A DNA stretch of 64,000 nucleotides from Oscillibacter sp. GTDB lineage: Bacteria > Bacillota > Clostridia > Oscillospirales > Oscillospiraceae. The first letter of the stretch is position 1. The number at the start of each line of letters is the position of its first letter. The notes under the pieces are model-generated. The model did no database searches. It was not told the origin of the DNA and saw only the letters and a program-made list of their open reading frames with translations. A program made the translations under genes and the position numbers. The stretch is from positions 1 through 64,000 of the forward strand of contig JAFSRH010000076.1 of the NCBI GenBank assembly GCA_017446225.1, read 5' to 3'. Positions 34,446-43,909 of this stretch are shown piece after piece.

Positions 34446-35444
34446 TCAACTTTCCGTCACGCCCATAACGTAACGGGCAACCCGAAAACGGGCCAGAAAA
34501 TATTTAATCACCACATACGATAATCCGAAATCCACCAACATATTGAAGACAATAATCACGGCGGGATTTCTTACGCCCATTATGTTACATATGATAGAAC
34601 GGGAGATGCCCAAAGTCCATCCGTTCAACAGATAAAGTTGAAGCGTCCACGGCCCGAAACGGACAAACGCGTTATGAAACGTTTTCCAAAAAACGAGAGG
34701 GTAAATTGTGGCGATACCAATCAAAGCCAGAGACACGGAAACCACATATTTGTACTGTGTGTGTAAGGGAGAAGACAGCAATGTTATCCAAAGCGCCAGT
34801 AACATAGAGGACAGCACAGCAATTTTCAGGCGGGAGGCTTCTTTTACCCGCTCATAGATAAGTGGATAAAGATTCCTGAGAAGAAACCCCGTGTTGAAAA
34901 AGAAAAGATAGGTTCTTAAATTTCCCAGATTAAAGAGCCAGAAGTCACCTATGGGAGATGCCGCGCAAAACAAAAACGCAGTTTCCACGGTGATTTTCCA
35001 CCGCATTCTCTTTTTCTGCAAGGCCGCGAGAGGCGGGAAAAGGGCATAAATAAAAAACAGTACATAAAGAAACCAGAACTCACCGCCGTGAAAGAGAATG
35101 GACAACAGGGATTCCATAACGTTTCTCGGACGATGAAACAGGAAACTGAGTGTAGAACGCAGGAGCATATCCAGAAGATTAAAAACCAGATACGGCGCCG
35201 CGATTCTCTTCCATTTCTTACGAAGATAATCACTGTAGTTTTGCGGACAAGAAAAGAAAAACCCCGATATGCAGAAAAAAAGCGGCATATGAACGCTGCT
35301 AATAAAATTCAAAATCCAGTTACAAACAGCGTTTTTGTGCAGATTTATCGGAAAAACAATGATTGCGTGACTCAATATCACCAAAAATATCGCGAAACCT
35401 TTTAAGGCGTCCATTTCAGGATAATACCTCTTTTGTCGGCTCAT
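34446..35444 (-). CDS. membrane acyltransferase (Acyltransferase_3 family)
   Basis: The 332-aa integral membrane protein has about ten hydrophobic segments. The N-terminus MSRQKRYYPEMDALKGFAI fits the family (Asp and Lys/Arg before the first membrane segment, then ILSHAI with the conserved His). FISSVHMPLFFCISGFFFS is the second conserved block. Members O-acetylate or succinylate surface sugars. It is markedly AT-richer than its neighbours, suggesting transfer. AGGAGGAAAA precedes the ATG, and it has its own promoter and terminator, a one-gene unit. Confidence 0.9.
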   Translation of the reverse strand: MSRQKRYYPEMDALKGFAIFLVILSHAIIVFPINLHKNAVCNWILNFISSVHMPLFFCISGFFFSCPQNYSDYLRKKWKRIAAPYLVFNLLDMLLRSTLSFLFHRPRNVMESLLSILFHGGEFWFLYVLFFIYALFPPLAALQKKRMRWKITVETAFLFCAASPIGDFWLFNLGNLRTYLFFFNTGFLLRNLYPLIYERVKEASRLKIAVLSSMLLALWITLLSSPLHTQYKYVVSVSLALIGIATIYPLVFWKTFHNAFVRFGPWTLQLYLLNGWTLGISRSIICNIMGVRNPAVIIVFNMLVDFGLSYVVIKYFLARFRVARYVMGVTES

Positions 35445-35504
35445 AACGCTTTTTCCTCCTTTCGTTGGATAACATCCGCTAAGTAAAAATCACCTATTCG
35501 TGCC

Positions 35505-35533
35505 ATTGTACACTCCCCCTGTTTCTCTGTCAA
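35505..35533 (-). promoter_or_regulatory. sigma-A promoter of the acyltransferase gene
   Basis: On the minus strand TTGACA and TACAAT with a 17-bp spacer, 60 bases upstream of the start. The rest of the 35534-35795 gap shows no gene or other clear signal. Confidence 0.75.
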
Positions 35534-35795
35534 GCGTAAAATTTTTTGATATGCGTCCGGTATCGCAAGGAATCACTACAAGGCACATCATGCGTCCGCT
35601 CCGTTACCCCGAAGCGCCTGCTGCAAGGACAGAAAGGAAATATTTGACATTTTTCATAGAAAGGCGAGGAATCTGTTTTCTAATCTCTTCCATATTTATC
35701 AACTTTTCCCATGCGTTTTTCCGGCCGACCCCAAAAAAAACGGCGTAAAGTACGAATAGATTAGCAGAAGGACAGCGGGATTCCGGTTCTAACGC

Positions 35796-35824
35796 TTGCA
35801 GTTTCCCTCCGGCTGTGCTATACT
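35796..35824 (+). promoter_or_regulatory. sigma-A promoter of sigI-rsgI
   Basis: TTGCAG and TATACT with a 17-bp spacer, about 60 bases upstream of sigI. Confidence 0.7.
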
Positions 35825-35886
35825 CAAGAGGTGACAAAGAGAACTTCGCCGCGAATCCTGCGCGGCAGTTTAAAGGGGAAACTATC

Positions 35887-36618
35887 ATGAACTATCTGGA
35901 ACAGGAGGTCATCGCGGCCAAGACAGACGAACAGGCGCTCAACAGTCTGGTGGAGAATCATAAACAATGGATTCTGCGTTGTGCCTCCGAAGCCGCGCAC
36001 CGCTATATCACTGACAGTGACGATGAATGGTCCGTAGCGCTGTTGGCCTTTCTGGCCGCCGTCCGGGGGTACGACACGACCAAAGGGTCCTTCCGGGGGT
36101 TCGCCGGGGTGGTGATCCGGCGGCGGATTGTGGATTATCTGCGCTCCGAGTGGCGCCACAGTTCGGAAATCTCCGTCACGCCCGGCGCCTTTGACGGCGA
36201 AATGCCGGAGGAGGAGGCCACCGGAACCGATTTACAGGTGCAGTCACAGATTGCCGCCGACTCCATGGAGGCGGCGGACGCGGACCTGAGCGCACGAACC
36301 CGGGAGGAAATCGCCGAAATACAGTCCACGTTGCAACGCTACGGCTTCTCGTTCTTCGACCTCACGGAGTGCTCCCCGAAAGCCGAAAAGACGAAAAAGC
36401 AGTGCGCCTACGCGGTCCTGACCCTTCTGGGGAATCCCGCCATGCTCGAACAGCTCCAGCGGGGACGTATGCTCCCCATGAAAGAACTTGCCTCCACCAG
36501 CGGCGTATCGCGGAAAATCCTCGACCGGCACCGCCGCTACATTATCGCCGCCGCCGAAATTCTCAGCGGCGATTATCCAATACTATCCGCTTATCTGGAT
36601 TATATCAGGAAGGTTTGA
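35887..36618 (+). CDS. sigI: RNA polymerase sigma factor SigI
   Basis: The 243-aa alternative sigma factor has region 2 in the N-terminal half (YDTTKGSFRGFAGVVIRRRIVDYLR, -10 recognition and melting; quoted in parts: FRGFAGVVIRRRIVDYLR) and a C-terminal SigI-type DNA-binding segment (TSGVSRKILDRHRRYIIAA), which replaces a standard region 4. The start at 35887 has AAGGGGAAA upstream. It is followed 5 bases later by rsgI, its anti-sigma factor, the standard pairing. In clostridia SigI systems sense extracellular polysaccharide or cell wall stress. Confidence 0.93.
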   Translation: MNYLEQEVIAAKTDEQALNSLVENHKQWILRCASEAAHRYITDSDDEWSVALLAFLAAVRGYDTTKGSFRGFAGVVIRRRIVDYLRSEWRHSSEISVTPGAFDGEMPEEEATGTDLQVQSQIAADSMEAADADLSARTREEIAEIQSTLQRYGFSFFDLTECSPKAEKTKKQCAYAVLTLLGNPAMLEQLQRGRMLPMKELASTSGVSRKILDRHRRYIIAAAEILSGDYPILSAYLDYIRKV

Positions 36619-36623
36619 CAGCT

Positions 36624-39248
36624 ATGAAAGGATTAGTCATGGAAGTCCGGGACGGCTTCGCCGCCGTGTTCCGGGAAGACGGCGCTGTGGTAAAAATCCG
36701 GCAGAGCTGTCAAGTGGGAGAAACGATTGATTTGCCCGAACCGGCCAAAGAGAGCGCCCGGAACGCGTGGCAAACGTTCAGCGCCGGTCTTGGTTCGCTC
36801 GGGGCGAAAATCGGCGCGCGCGGGAAGCCGTCCCCCGACGTTCCCGATACGACCGAAATCGTCTCCGATACCGTGCGCGATGCGCCAAGAGCCGACGGCG
36901 TGACCGGCACGACCGAAATCATTTCCGATACCGTCCGGGATACGCTCAACGCACAGAATCCCGTCTCCGCGGCTGACACGGACGCCAGTCCGACCGGAAT
37001 CATCTCCGATACCGTCCGGGAGGCCCTCAATGAACAGCCCCCGTTTTCCGCTCCGAAAAACGTTTCCGGTACCGTATTGGACTTCCCCGGCGCGCCGGAC
37101 ACGGAATCCGTTTCCGGTACCGTGTCGGGCGCGCCGGATACGGAAGGCGTGACAGAAATCATCTCCGATACCGTGCGGGACGTCTCGGGCGCGCCGGAAA
37201 CGGAACCTGTCTCCCGTTCGCGCGGTACCGGGAAAAAGAACCGTCCGCCCGTTCTGTTTCCCGCCGGTCTCCATGTGCTCGACTCCCTGAAAGACCGGGT
37301 CAACACCGCGAAAGCCTCCAAACCCACGGAAACCGCTAAAAAGGCGTGGTGGAAGGACGCCCGTTTCCGGGGCGCGGTCGCCGCCGCCTTGGCCGTGGTC
37401 ATCATCAGCGGTTCCGTCACCTATAACACCGCCCTTGCCTGTTCTTACGTCTCGCTGGACGTGGACGAATCCTCCATTGAGTTTTCCATCAACCGTATGG
37501 GACGCGTCATTTCCGTAAACGCCATCAGTCCGGACGCGAAGGGCCTCGCGCAGTCCATTCAGGGCGATGTGAGACACAAGACGGTCACGGACGCCGTCAC
37601 GTATACGATGGACGTCCTGAAGGACGCCGGCTATCTGGACGACTCCAACGGAGAAATTATCGCGAGCGTCACTTCCAATACCGAAAAGCGCAGTATGGAA
37701 CTCACGCAGACAGTCGCGCAGTCCGTGGAAGGGAGCAAGACGAACGGCGTCAAGCTCTATCTCATGGAAGCGAGTAACGGCGACCGCGGCGCGGCGTTGG
37801 CCCGGAAAGTCAGTCCCGGACGCTACCTCATCCAGCATTCCGGCGCGTCCCTGCCGCCGCGGCCAACGCATGACCCGCAGACTGCCGCCGTACCCGTCAG
37901 CCAGAACCCGCAGACGCCGGACGCCCCCGCCACGCCGGACCTGTCCGCACTGGACGGTCTCCCCGTCCCGCCGTCCGGGAGTACGGAACAGTCCGGAAGC
38001 GCGACTGCCCCCGCGTCCGCGTCCGATTCCGGCAACACGCCGGCCACGTCCGACAGCGGCGCGACCACGCCCGTGACGGACAACGCCTCCGCGTCCGCGT
38101 CCGATTCCGGCAACTCCCAGAGCCAGCCCGCAACGAATACCCCCGCCGCGTCCGACTCCGGCAACACGCAGAGACAGTCCGCGTCCGCTTCCTCTTCGCG
38201 GGCGTCCGCGCCCTCCACATCCGGCAGTAACAATAACCGGAGCAGTACGAGAAACAACAGTTCTTCTTCTACTTCCACCAGAAACACCAGCCCCAGAACC
38301 GCCACGCCGACACCGGCGCCGGTTACGCCTCAACCGTCAACCCCGGCCCCCGTCCAGCCCGAAACGCCCACGCCGGAACCGTCAACTCCGGTCCCCGTAC
38401 AGCCCGAGCCGGTCACCCCGGCGCCCGTTCAGCCGGAAACGCCGCCCGAACCGGTCACCCCGGCCCCCGTCCAGCCGGAACCCTCCACGCCCGAACCGGC
38501 AAACCCGGCCCCTGTCCAACCGGAAACGCCGCCTGAATCCGTCACGCCTCCCGCCCAGCCGGAACCCGAGAGCAGACAGACGCCGCCTCTCTCCGAACCG
38601 GAACCGGAACAGTTATGGGGCGGCAGTCGTCCGGAACTGAAACCGGCGCGGCCTTCTGAAAATGACGGCGGAGAAACGACCGCGCGGGAACCCGTGAAGC
38701 CTGAAAACAACGAACCCTCCGCTTCCGGCGGCCCCGATGATGGCGAAACCACAAAGACGGTCAGCACGCCCGCGAAACCTGAAAACAATGAGCCGCCCAG
38801 CCCCAAACGCCCCGATGACGGAGAAACCACACGTCCCGCGAACAGCAACGGAGAAGCTCCCGCGCCGTCCAACGGCGGCGGAGCGTCCGGACCCGCGAAC
38901 AACGGCGGAGAAACCCCCGCGCCGTCCAACGGCGGAACGTCCGGACCCGCGAACAGCGGCGGAGAAACCCCCGCGCCGTCCAACGGCGGCGGAGCGTCCG
39001 GACCCGCGAACAACGGCGGAGAAACCCCCGCGCCGTCCAACGGCGGAACGTCCGGACCCGCGAACAGCGGCGGAGAAACCCCCGCGCCGTCCAACGGCGG
39101 CGGAACGTCCGGACCCGCGAACAACGGCGGAGAAGCTCCCGCGCCGTCCAACGGCGGAACGTCCGGACCCGCGAACAGCGGCGGAGAAGCCCCCGCGCCG
39201 TCCAACGGCGGAGCGTCCGGACCCGCGGAAGCCCCGGCGCCGATGTAA
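36624..39248 (+). CDS. rsgI: RsgI-type anti-sigma factor with repetitive cytoplasmic and surface parts
   Basis: The 874-aa single-pass membrane protein has an N-terminal RsgI anti-sigma domain (residues 1-40, [19 protein letters not shown]), a long cytoplasmic spacer with four copies of T-x-I-I/V-SDTVR(D/E) between about 75 and 195, one membrane segment (about 250-270), an RsgI extracellular domain (to about 395), then nearly 470 residues of low complexity: Ser/Asn-rich, Pro-rich (TPAPVQPE repeats) and finally [12 protein letters not shown] repeats. There is no carbohydrate-binding module, unlike cellulosomal RsgI proteins. The tail could span the wall. The domain limits are by eye. Confidence 0.9.
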   Translation: MKGLVMEVRDGFAAVFREDGAVVKIRQSCQVGETIDLPEPAKESARNAWQTFSAGLGSLGAKIGARGKPSPDVPDTTEIVSDTVRDAPRADGVTGTTEIISDTVRDTLNAQNPVSAADTDASPTGIISDTVREALNEQPPFSAPKNVSGTVLDFPGAPDTESVSGTVSGAPDTEGVTEIISDTVRDVSGAPETEPVSRSRGTGKKNRPPVLFPAGLHVLDSLKDRVNTAKASKPTETAKKAWWKDARFRGAVAAALAVVIISGSVTYNTALACSYVSLDVDESSIEFSINRMGRVISVNAISPDAKGLAQSIQGDVRHKTVTDAVTYTMDVLKDAGYLDDSNGEIIASVTSNTEKRSMELTQTVAQSVEGSKTNGVKLYLMEASNGDRGAALARKVSPGRYLIQHSGASLPPRPTHDPQTAAVPVSQNPQTPDAPATPDLSALDGLPVPPSGSTEQSGSATAPASASDSGNTPATSDSGATTPVTDNASASASDSGNSQSQPATNTPAASDSGNTQRQSASASSSRASAPSTSGSNNNRSSTRNNSSSSTSTRNTSPRTATPTPAPVTPQPSTPAPVQPETPTPEPSTPVPVQPEPVTPAPVQPETPPEPVTPAPVQPEPSTPEPANPAPVQPETPPESVTPPAQPEPESRQTPPLSEPEPEQLWGGSRPELKPARPSENDGGETTAREPVKPENNEPSASGGPDDGETTKTVSTPAKPENNEPPSPKRPDDGETTRPANSNGEAPAPSNGGGASGPANNGGETPAPSNGGTSGPANSGGETPAPSNGGGASGPANNGGETPAPSNGGTSGPANSGGETPAPSNGGGTSGPANNGGEAPAPSNGGTSGPANSGGEAPAPSNGGASGPAEAPAPM
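38850..39232 (+). repeat. in-frame tandem repeat in rsgI
   Basis: About six and a half copies of a unit alternating between 57 and 60 bases (encoding [11 protein letters not shown](G)xSGPANxx), nearly identical at DNA level, which makes copy number likely to vary between strains. The repeats are coding and not a CRISPR array. Confidence 0.9.
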
Positions 39249-39306
39249 AGATTCCGTGTCCGTTACGTTCCCATGGCCATAGCGTTGCGGCGCGTAGGAT
39301 ATAGAA

Positions 39307-39336
39307 CGTCTCCCTGTCCATGGACGGGGAGACGAT
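39307..39336 (+). terminator. weak hairpin after rsgI
   Basis: CGTCTCCC with GGGGAGACG around a 10-base loop, followed by ATTTCC. It is between the convergent rsgI and ABC transporter genes. Confidence 0.4.
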
Positions 39337-39389
39337 TTCCGCTTTCCGGTACGCGCCGGAAATCCCAGCGGCCATGACGCCGGAACCGG

Positions 39390-40157
39390 TTAATTCCGGG
39401 CGTAGTTGGCCAAAAATTTCCGGGTACGTTCTTCCTTTGGATTGTCAATGACTTCCTTTGGGTCGCCCTGTTCCACAATAAAGCCGCCGTCCATGAAAAT
39501 CACGCGGTCGGCCACGTCCCGCGCGAACGCCATTTCATGCGTGACAATGATCATAGTCGTTTTCTGTTCGGCCAGATTCCGGATGACGCGCAACACTTCC
39601 CCGGTCAGTTCGGGGTCGAGCGCGGACGTGGGTTCGTCAAAACAGAGGATGTCGGGGTGAAGGGCCAGCGCGCGCGCGATGGCCACACGCTGCTGCTGTC
39701 CGCCGGAAAGCTGGTGCGGATAGTGGGAGGCGCGGTCGGCAAGCCCCATCTGCGCGAGCAGTTCGCGTCCGGCGTCCCGTATCTCGGCCTTTGACTCGGA
39801 TCCGTTCGCTTTGGAGAGCAGTTCCCGCGCCAGCGTGACGTTTTCCAGCGCGGTGTACTGCGGGAACAGGTTGAAACTCTGGAACACAAGACCGAAGTGA
39901 AGCCGTTTCGCCCGGATTCTGCGTTCATCCTGTGTGGCGGGGTCATTGGCGTCAAAGAGCGTTTCGCCGTTGACCGAAATCGAACCCCCGTTGGGACGCT
40001 CCAAAAAATTCAGACAGCGTAAGAGGGTGGTCTTTCCGCTTCCGGAGGAGCCGATAATGGACAGGGCCTGTCCCTGTTCGAGTGTGAAACTGATGTCGTT
40101 GAGTACCCGCGTGTGTTCAAAGCGCTTTTCCAGATTCCGGACTTCCAAAACAGACAT
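39390..40157 (-). CDS. polar amino acid ABC transporter ATP-binding protein
   Basis: The 255-aa ATPase has Walker A GSSGSGKTT, the signature LSGGQQQRVAIARAL, Walker B ILCFDEPTSALDPE and the switch His in IIVTHEMAFA. These features place it in the GlnQ/ArtP-type polar amino acid importer family. It begins MSVLEVRNLEKRFEHTRV at 40157. It is the last gene of a binding protein-permease-ATPase operon. Confidence 0.94.
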   Translation of the reverse strand: MSVLEVRNLEKRFEHTRVLNDISFTLEQGQALSIIGSSGSGKTTLLRCLNFLERPNGGSISVNGETLFDANDPATQDERRIRAKRLHFGLVFQSFNLFPQYTALENVTLARELLSKANGSESKAEIRDAGRELLAQMGLADRASHYPHQLSGGQQQRVAIARALALHPDILCFDEPTSALDPELTGEVLRVIRNLAEQKTTMIIVTHEMAFARDVADRVIFMDGGFIVEQGDPKEVIDNPKEERTRKFLANYARN

Positions 40158-40170
40158 ACGCCGCGCCCCC

Positions 40171-40809
40171 TTACTTGAAATAGTCCAGTTTCTCCTCAAT
40201 CTTGCGGAACAGAATGGTCAGGCCCCCGTTGAAGATGAGGTAGAACAGGCCGGTATAGAACAGAGGCCAGATCAGGCCCTTTTTGGTGAACGACTCCCCG
40301 GTCCAGATGATTTCATACACGCCGATCACGCGCACAAGGGCGGTATCTTTGACCAGCGTAATCAACTCGTTGCCCATGGGCGGGATAATGCGCTTGATGA
40401 CTTGCAGAAGCGTGATACGGAAAAAAATCTGGGAGGGCGTCATGCCGAGGACCTGTCCGGCCTCGTACTGTCCGCGCGGCACGGACTGTATGCCGCCCCG
40501 GTAGATTTCCGAAAAGTAGCAGGCGTAATTGATCACGAACGAGAGTAGCGCGGCGGTAAAGCGCGGCAGAAGCGGCAGATGGAACAGAAGTCCGGGTCCG
40601 TAAAAGATGATGAGGATTTGCAGCAGAAGCGGGGAACCGCGGATGATCCAGACGAAAGTCTGTGTCAGACAGCGCAGGGGCGTAAAGCGGCTCATAGAGC
40701 CGAAGCTGATGACAAGGCCCAGCGGAAGCGCGAAAACGAGCGTCAGAAGGAAGAGTTTCAGCGTGGTTCCGAAGCCTTCCAAGAGCGTGACCGTGACAGT
40801 CAGGAGCAT
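40171..40809 (-). CDS. polar amino acid ABC transporter permease
   Basis: The 212-aa membrane protein of the HisM/GlnP type has about five membrane segments. The EAA loop appears as EAGQVLGMTPSQIFFRITLLQ, and FVWIIRGSPLLLQILI is the typical N-terminal block. It starts MLLTVTVTLLEGFGTTLKL at 40809 and ends 14 bases before the ATPase gene. As there is one permease, a homodimer is expected. Confidence 0.93.
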   Translation of the reverse strand: MLLTVTVTLLEGFGTTLKLFLLTLVFALPLGLVISFGSMSRFTPLRCLTQTFVWIIRGSPLLLQILIIFYGPGLLFHLPLLPRFTAALLSFVINYACYFSEIYRGGIQSVPRGQYEAGQVLGMTPSQIFFRITLLQVIKRIIPPMGNELITLVKDTALVRVIGVYEIIWTGESFTKKGLIWPLFYTGLFYLIFNGGLTILFRKIEEKLDYFK

Positions 40810-40880
40810 GGAATCCCTCTTTTCTTTCGATATGTCAAAAAACGGAGGACCCACAGGCCCTCCGTTCACGCCACGGGCGG

Positions 40881-41798
40881 TTATTTTACAATCACGGATT
40901 CCTGTACTCCGTACATGGCGGCGGTCTCCATGACCTTGCCCTGTGCGGAAGCGTCCGCCCAGAACCGGTTGAACGCGTCCGTGAGGTCGGAGCCTTTGCG
41001 GAACGCTACGCCGTACTCTTCGCTGTTGAGCTGGAGCGTGTGCGTCAGTTCGGGGTAACTGGTTCCCTCGCCAATCATCGCGCCGGCCATGAGAAGATCA
41101 ATCACGCAGGCATCGGAGGCGCCGGAGGCGACTTCCATCAGCGCGCGGGCCTGTGTGTCAAGGGCGGTATAGGAAATGCCCAAGAGGTCGAGCTGTTCGG
41201 CCCCGGCGGAGCCGTTTTCCACGGCGAAACTCAGGTCGGACAGGCTCTCCGTGGTGGAGTAGGCGTCCGCCATACTCGCCGGGACGACCACAACCTGTCC
41301 GTTCATGCAGTAAGGCTCGGAGACGGACGCGCCCGCCTTGACTTCTTCCGTGATGGTCATACCGTTCCAGACCACGTCAATGGCTTTCGTTTCCAGTTCC
41401 ATGAGCTTGTTGTCCCAGTTGATTTCCACAAACTCCGCCTTCACGCCCAGAGAATCCGCGAAGGCCTTGGCCATATCGGCGTCAAAGCCGATCCATTCCC
41501 CGGCCTCGCTCTTATAGTCCATGGGGGCGAAGTCGGTCATGCCGATAACCAGCGTACCCTTGTTCTGTACATAGGCGGCGTCGCTCTCCTCCCCGGAAAC
41601 GCCGCTGAGGGTGGCCGTGTCATCGGGGGTATCGGCGTCCGCGCCGCTGTTATCAGGCGTTTGCGTGTCGTTGTTATCAGACGTTTGCGTTTCGGCGCCG
41701 CTGGCGTCCTGTTCCGGCTCGGCGGGCGCGCCGCCACAGGCGGCCAGTGTCAGAATCAGTCCGCATACCAGCAAGAGGGCAAGAATTTTCTTTTTCAT
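40881..41798 (-). CDS. amino acid ABC transporter substrate-binding lipoprotein
   Basis: The 305-aa protein has a lipoprotein signal peptide with lipobox LTLAACGG (Cys at about residue 23). A Thr/Asp/Asn-rich linker precedes an SBP_bac_3 domain (about 75-300; GTLVIGMTDFAPMDYK, WIGFDADMAKAFADSLG, VVWNGMTITEE). It captures a polar amino acid outside the cell for the permease and ATPase downstream. The start at 41798 follows TGGAGGATGTG. The ligand cannot be told from sequence by eye. Confidence 0.94.
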   Translation of the reverse strand: MKKKILALLLVCGLILTLAACGGAPAEPEQDASGAETQTSDNNDTQTPDNSGADADTPDDTATLSGVSGEESDAAYVQNKGTLVIGMTDFAPMDYKSEAGEWIGFDADMAKAFADSLGVKAEFVEINWDNKLMELETKAIDVVWNGMTITEEVKAGASVSEPYCMNGQVVVVPASMADAYSTTESLSDLSFAVENGSAGAEQLDLLGISYTALDTQARALMEVASGASDACVIDLLMAGAMIGEGTSYPELTHTLQLNSEEYGVAFRKGSDLTDAFNRFWADASAQGKVMETAAMYGVQESVIVK

Positions 41799-41845
41799 CG
41801 CACATCCTCCAAAACAGGGGCCTGCGCCCCCTTTAGTACGCTGAT

Positions 41846-41874
41846 AGTTTACCATGACAAATTGCTCTTGTAAA
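41846..41874 (-). promoter_or_regulatory. candidate promoter of the amino acid ABC operon
   Basis: On the minus strand TTTACA and TAAACT with a 17-bp spacer, followed by a GGGGGC/GCCCC hairpin in the leader. Confidence 0.5.
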
Positions 41875-41946
41875 CAGGTTTTTTTCAGAAAGTATCCAAT
41901 TTCCCGGCCGCTTTTTTGTGAAAAGCGACAAATCGCGAATTTCCCC

Positions 41947-41988
41947 TTGACAAACCGTGCATTCCGTATATACTGTTCATATACAGTA
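41947..41988 (+). promoter_or_regulatory. promoter and palindromic operator of the GntR-ABC operon
   Basis: TTGACA (41947-41952) and TATACT (41969-41974), 16 bp apart. A perfect inverted repeat TACTGT-N6-ACAGTA (41971-41988) overlaps the -10 element, well placed for autorepression by the GntR regulator encoded 20 bases downstream. Confidence 0.75.
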
Positions 41989-42008
41989 AGCGCGCGAGGA
42001 GGGACGCC

Positions 42009-42383
42009 ATGGAAATCATCATACGCAACACCACCAACCGGCCCATTTATGACCAGATCGCCAGCCAGTTAAAGGCGCGGATCATCGCCGGGGACCTGAA
42101 ACCCGGAGAGGCGTTACCGTCCATCCGGGCCTTGGCGAAGGATTTGAAAATCTCGGTCATCACCACCAAGCGCGCCTATGACGAACTGGAAGCCGCCGGA
42201 TTTCTCTACACGGTGGCGGGGAAGGGCTGTTTTGTGGCGGAAAAGAATCTGGACCGGGTACGGGAAGGACAGACCCGTGAAATGGAGGCGCATTTAAGCG
42301 CGGCCATCCGTCTGGCCAAGGACAGCGGGATCACGTACGCGGACTTCCGGGACACGTTACGGATTTTGTGGGAGGAGGAATGA
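42009..42383 (+). CDS. GntR-family regulator, YtrA type
   Basis: The 124-aa repressor has an N-terminal winged helix (about 10-78; RPIYDQIASQLKARIIAGDL and LPSIRALAKDLKISVITTKRAY in parts) and only a short helical C-terminal segment for dimerisation, as in the YtrA subfamily, which controls its own ABC exporter operon. GAGGAGGGACGCC lies before the ATG. Its stop codon overlaps the ribosome site of the ATPase gene. The palindrome in the promoter is its likely operator. Confidence 0.93.
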   Translation: MEIIIRNTTNRPIYDQIASQLKARIIAGDLKPGEALPSIRALAKDLKISVITTKRAYDELEAAGFLYTVAGKGCFVAEKNLDRVREGQTREMEAHLSAAIRLAKDSGITYADFRDTLRILWEEE

Positions 42384-42385
42384 AT

Positions 42386-43243
42386 ATGCCATACGCCGTT
42401 ACACTGGACCAAGTGACGAAGGCGTTCCGCGACTTCACGCTGGACCATGTGACATTGCGCGTCCCGGAGGGGACGGTGTGCGGACTGGTCGGCGAAAACG
42501 GCGCGGGAAAAACAACCGTCATCCGCCTGCTGATGGGCGCAATCCGCGCCGATGGCGGGGAAATTTCCGTACTCGGACGCTCCCCGGACGCGCCGGACTT
42601 CCGCGAAGCCAAAGAGGATATCGGAATCGTACTGGACGAGGCCTATTTTCCGGAGGTCATGACGGCGGCGCAAGTGGGAAGCGTCATGCGCGACACGTAC
42701 CGCCGCTGGGACGCCGCACAGTACGCCGGTTACCTGCGCCGGTTTGAACTCCCCGACAGGAAGCCCTTCAAGGAGTATTCGCGGGGAATGCGCATGAAAC
42801 TGGCAATCTCGGTGGCGTTGAGCCACCATGCGAAACTGCTCGTACTGGACGAGGCCACGGCGGGCCTTGACCCCATTGTCCGGGATGAAATCATTGAAAC
42901 GTTCCGGGAATTCGCCCTTCAGGACGGGCGTTCCATTCTGATTTCGTCCCACATTGTCAGCGACTTGGAGAAACTCTGTGACAGTATCGCCTTTCTGCGC
43001 CGGGGAAAACTGCTCTTCTGCGAGGAAAAGGACCGACTGCTGGAACAGTACGGCATTTTCAAAGGCACGGCCGAACAGGCCGACAGTCTGCTTCCGGACG
43101 CGGTGATCGGCCGTGAGGACAGCGCATACGGCGGCGTACGGGCGCTGGTGCGCCGGGACGCGGCCCCGTCTACGCTGACATTGGAGCGTCCGACTGTGGA
43201 AGATGTGATACTGTTTACCGTCAAGGGGGCGAAACGGATATGA
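42386..43243 (+). CDS. ABC-2 type exporter ATP-binding protein
   Basis: The 285-aa ATPase has Walker A GENGAGKTT, signature YSRGMRMKLAIS (a variant of LSGGQ typical of ABC-2 exporters), Walker B LLVLDEATAGLDP and a switch His in ILISSHIV. The ATG at 42386 is preferred over 42380 because of its better distance from GGAGG. It sits between gntR and the permease; the 3' end overlaps the permease start by 4 bases. The cargo is unknown; YtrA-type systems are often induced by cell wall antibiotics. Confidence 0.92.
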   Translation: MPYAVTLDQVTKAFRDFTLDHVTLRVPEGTVCGLVGENGAGKTTVIRLLMGAIRADGGEISVLGRSPDAPDFREAKEDIGIVLDEAYFPEVMTAAQVGSVMRDTYRRWDAAQYAGYLRRFELPDRKPFKEYSRGMRMKLAISVALSHHAKLLVLDEATAGLDPIVRDEIIETFREFALQDGRSILISSHIVSDLEKLCDSIAFLRRGKLLFCEEKDRLLEQYGIFKGTAEQADSLLPDAVIGREDSAYGGVRALVRRDAAPSTLTLERPTVEDVILFTVKGAKRI

Positions 43244-43860
43244 AGGCGTTGATTCGCAAGGATTTCTATTTGTTAAAGAAACAACTCTGGCTGTACGCGC
43301 TGGTGATTGTCGCGTTTCAGTGCCTGCCCTCCGGCGCGGGAGACCTGATTGCCGTTTTGTACGCCGCCCTGCTCCCGTCCTCGGCCTTCGCCTACGATGA
43401 CCTCTGCAAGTGGGACATGATGGAGCTGATGTTGCCGTACAGCACGCGCGAAATCGTACTGAGCCGCTACTGCGTCGGCTGGCTGGGCACGTTGTTTCTG
43501 ACGGCGGTCTGGGCGTTGTCGCGGCGGCTGATGTCATGGCTGCCCTTTACGCGCAACGCGGCGGATGTTCCAACGCTGTTCGCGGGACTGTCGCTCACGC
43601 TCTGCTTTTTGGCCTTAAGTATGCCGGTCTATTTCCGGTTCAGCGCGGAAAAAAGCCGCCTGATACGTACGCTGGTTCTTATTATCGTCTCCGCGGCGAT
43701 AGCCGGCGGCATTGCGGCGACCGGGGCCGGTACGGCAATCGGCGCGGGGCGTCAGGGACTTTCATGGGGCCTTGTCGGGACGTTCTACCTGTTCGCGGCG
43801 GCTCTGACAGCGGTTTCCATTCCGCTGTCGATACTGGCATGGAAACGGCGTCACCGCTGA
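43240..43860 (+). CDS. ABC-2 type exporter permease
   Basis: The 206-aa protein starts MKALIRKDFYLLKKQLWLY, the typical beginning of the ABC-2 membrane family in GntR-controlled clostridial operons, and has six predicted membrane segments. It is translationally coupled (ATGA) to the ATPase. It is the last gene of the operon, with a terminator 4 bases later. Confidence 0.9.
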   Translation: MKALIRKDFYLLKKQLWLYALVIVAFQCLPSGAGDLIAVLYAALLPSSAFAYDDLCKWDMMELMLPYSTREIVLSRYCVGWLGTLFLTAVWALSRRLMSWLPFTRNAADVPTLFAGLSLTLCFLALSMPVYFRFSAEKSRLIRTLVLIIVSAAIAGGIAATGAGTAIGAGRQGLSWGLVGTFYLFAAALTAVSIPLSILAWKRRHR

Positions 43861-43863
43861 ATC

Positions 43864-43902
43864 CCGCCCTTCCTCCTTTACGGGGGAAGGGCGTTTTTTA
43901 CA
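43864..43902 (+). terminator. terminator of the GntR-ABC operon
   Basis: Stem CGCCCTTCCTCC with GGGGGAAGGGCG followed by TTTTTT. Confidence 0.85.
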
Positions 43903-43909
43903 AAAAGTT

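Noticed and set aside
35534..35795. Small ORFs in the acyltransferase-sigI gap (for example 35500-35748 plus)
   Set aside because: No ribosome site or recognisable protein; it overlaps the acyltransferase promoter.
36633..38333. 566-codon minus-strand frame opposite rsgI
   Set aside because: Gly/Arg-rich low-complexity translation produced by the repetitive sense strand.
38850..39232. Possible CRISPR array (regular direct repeats)
   Set aside because: The units are contiguous, without unique spacers, and encode [12 protein letters not shown] repeats in frame in rsgI.
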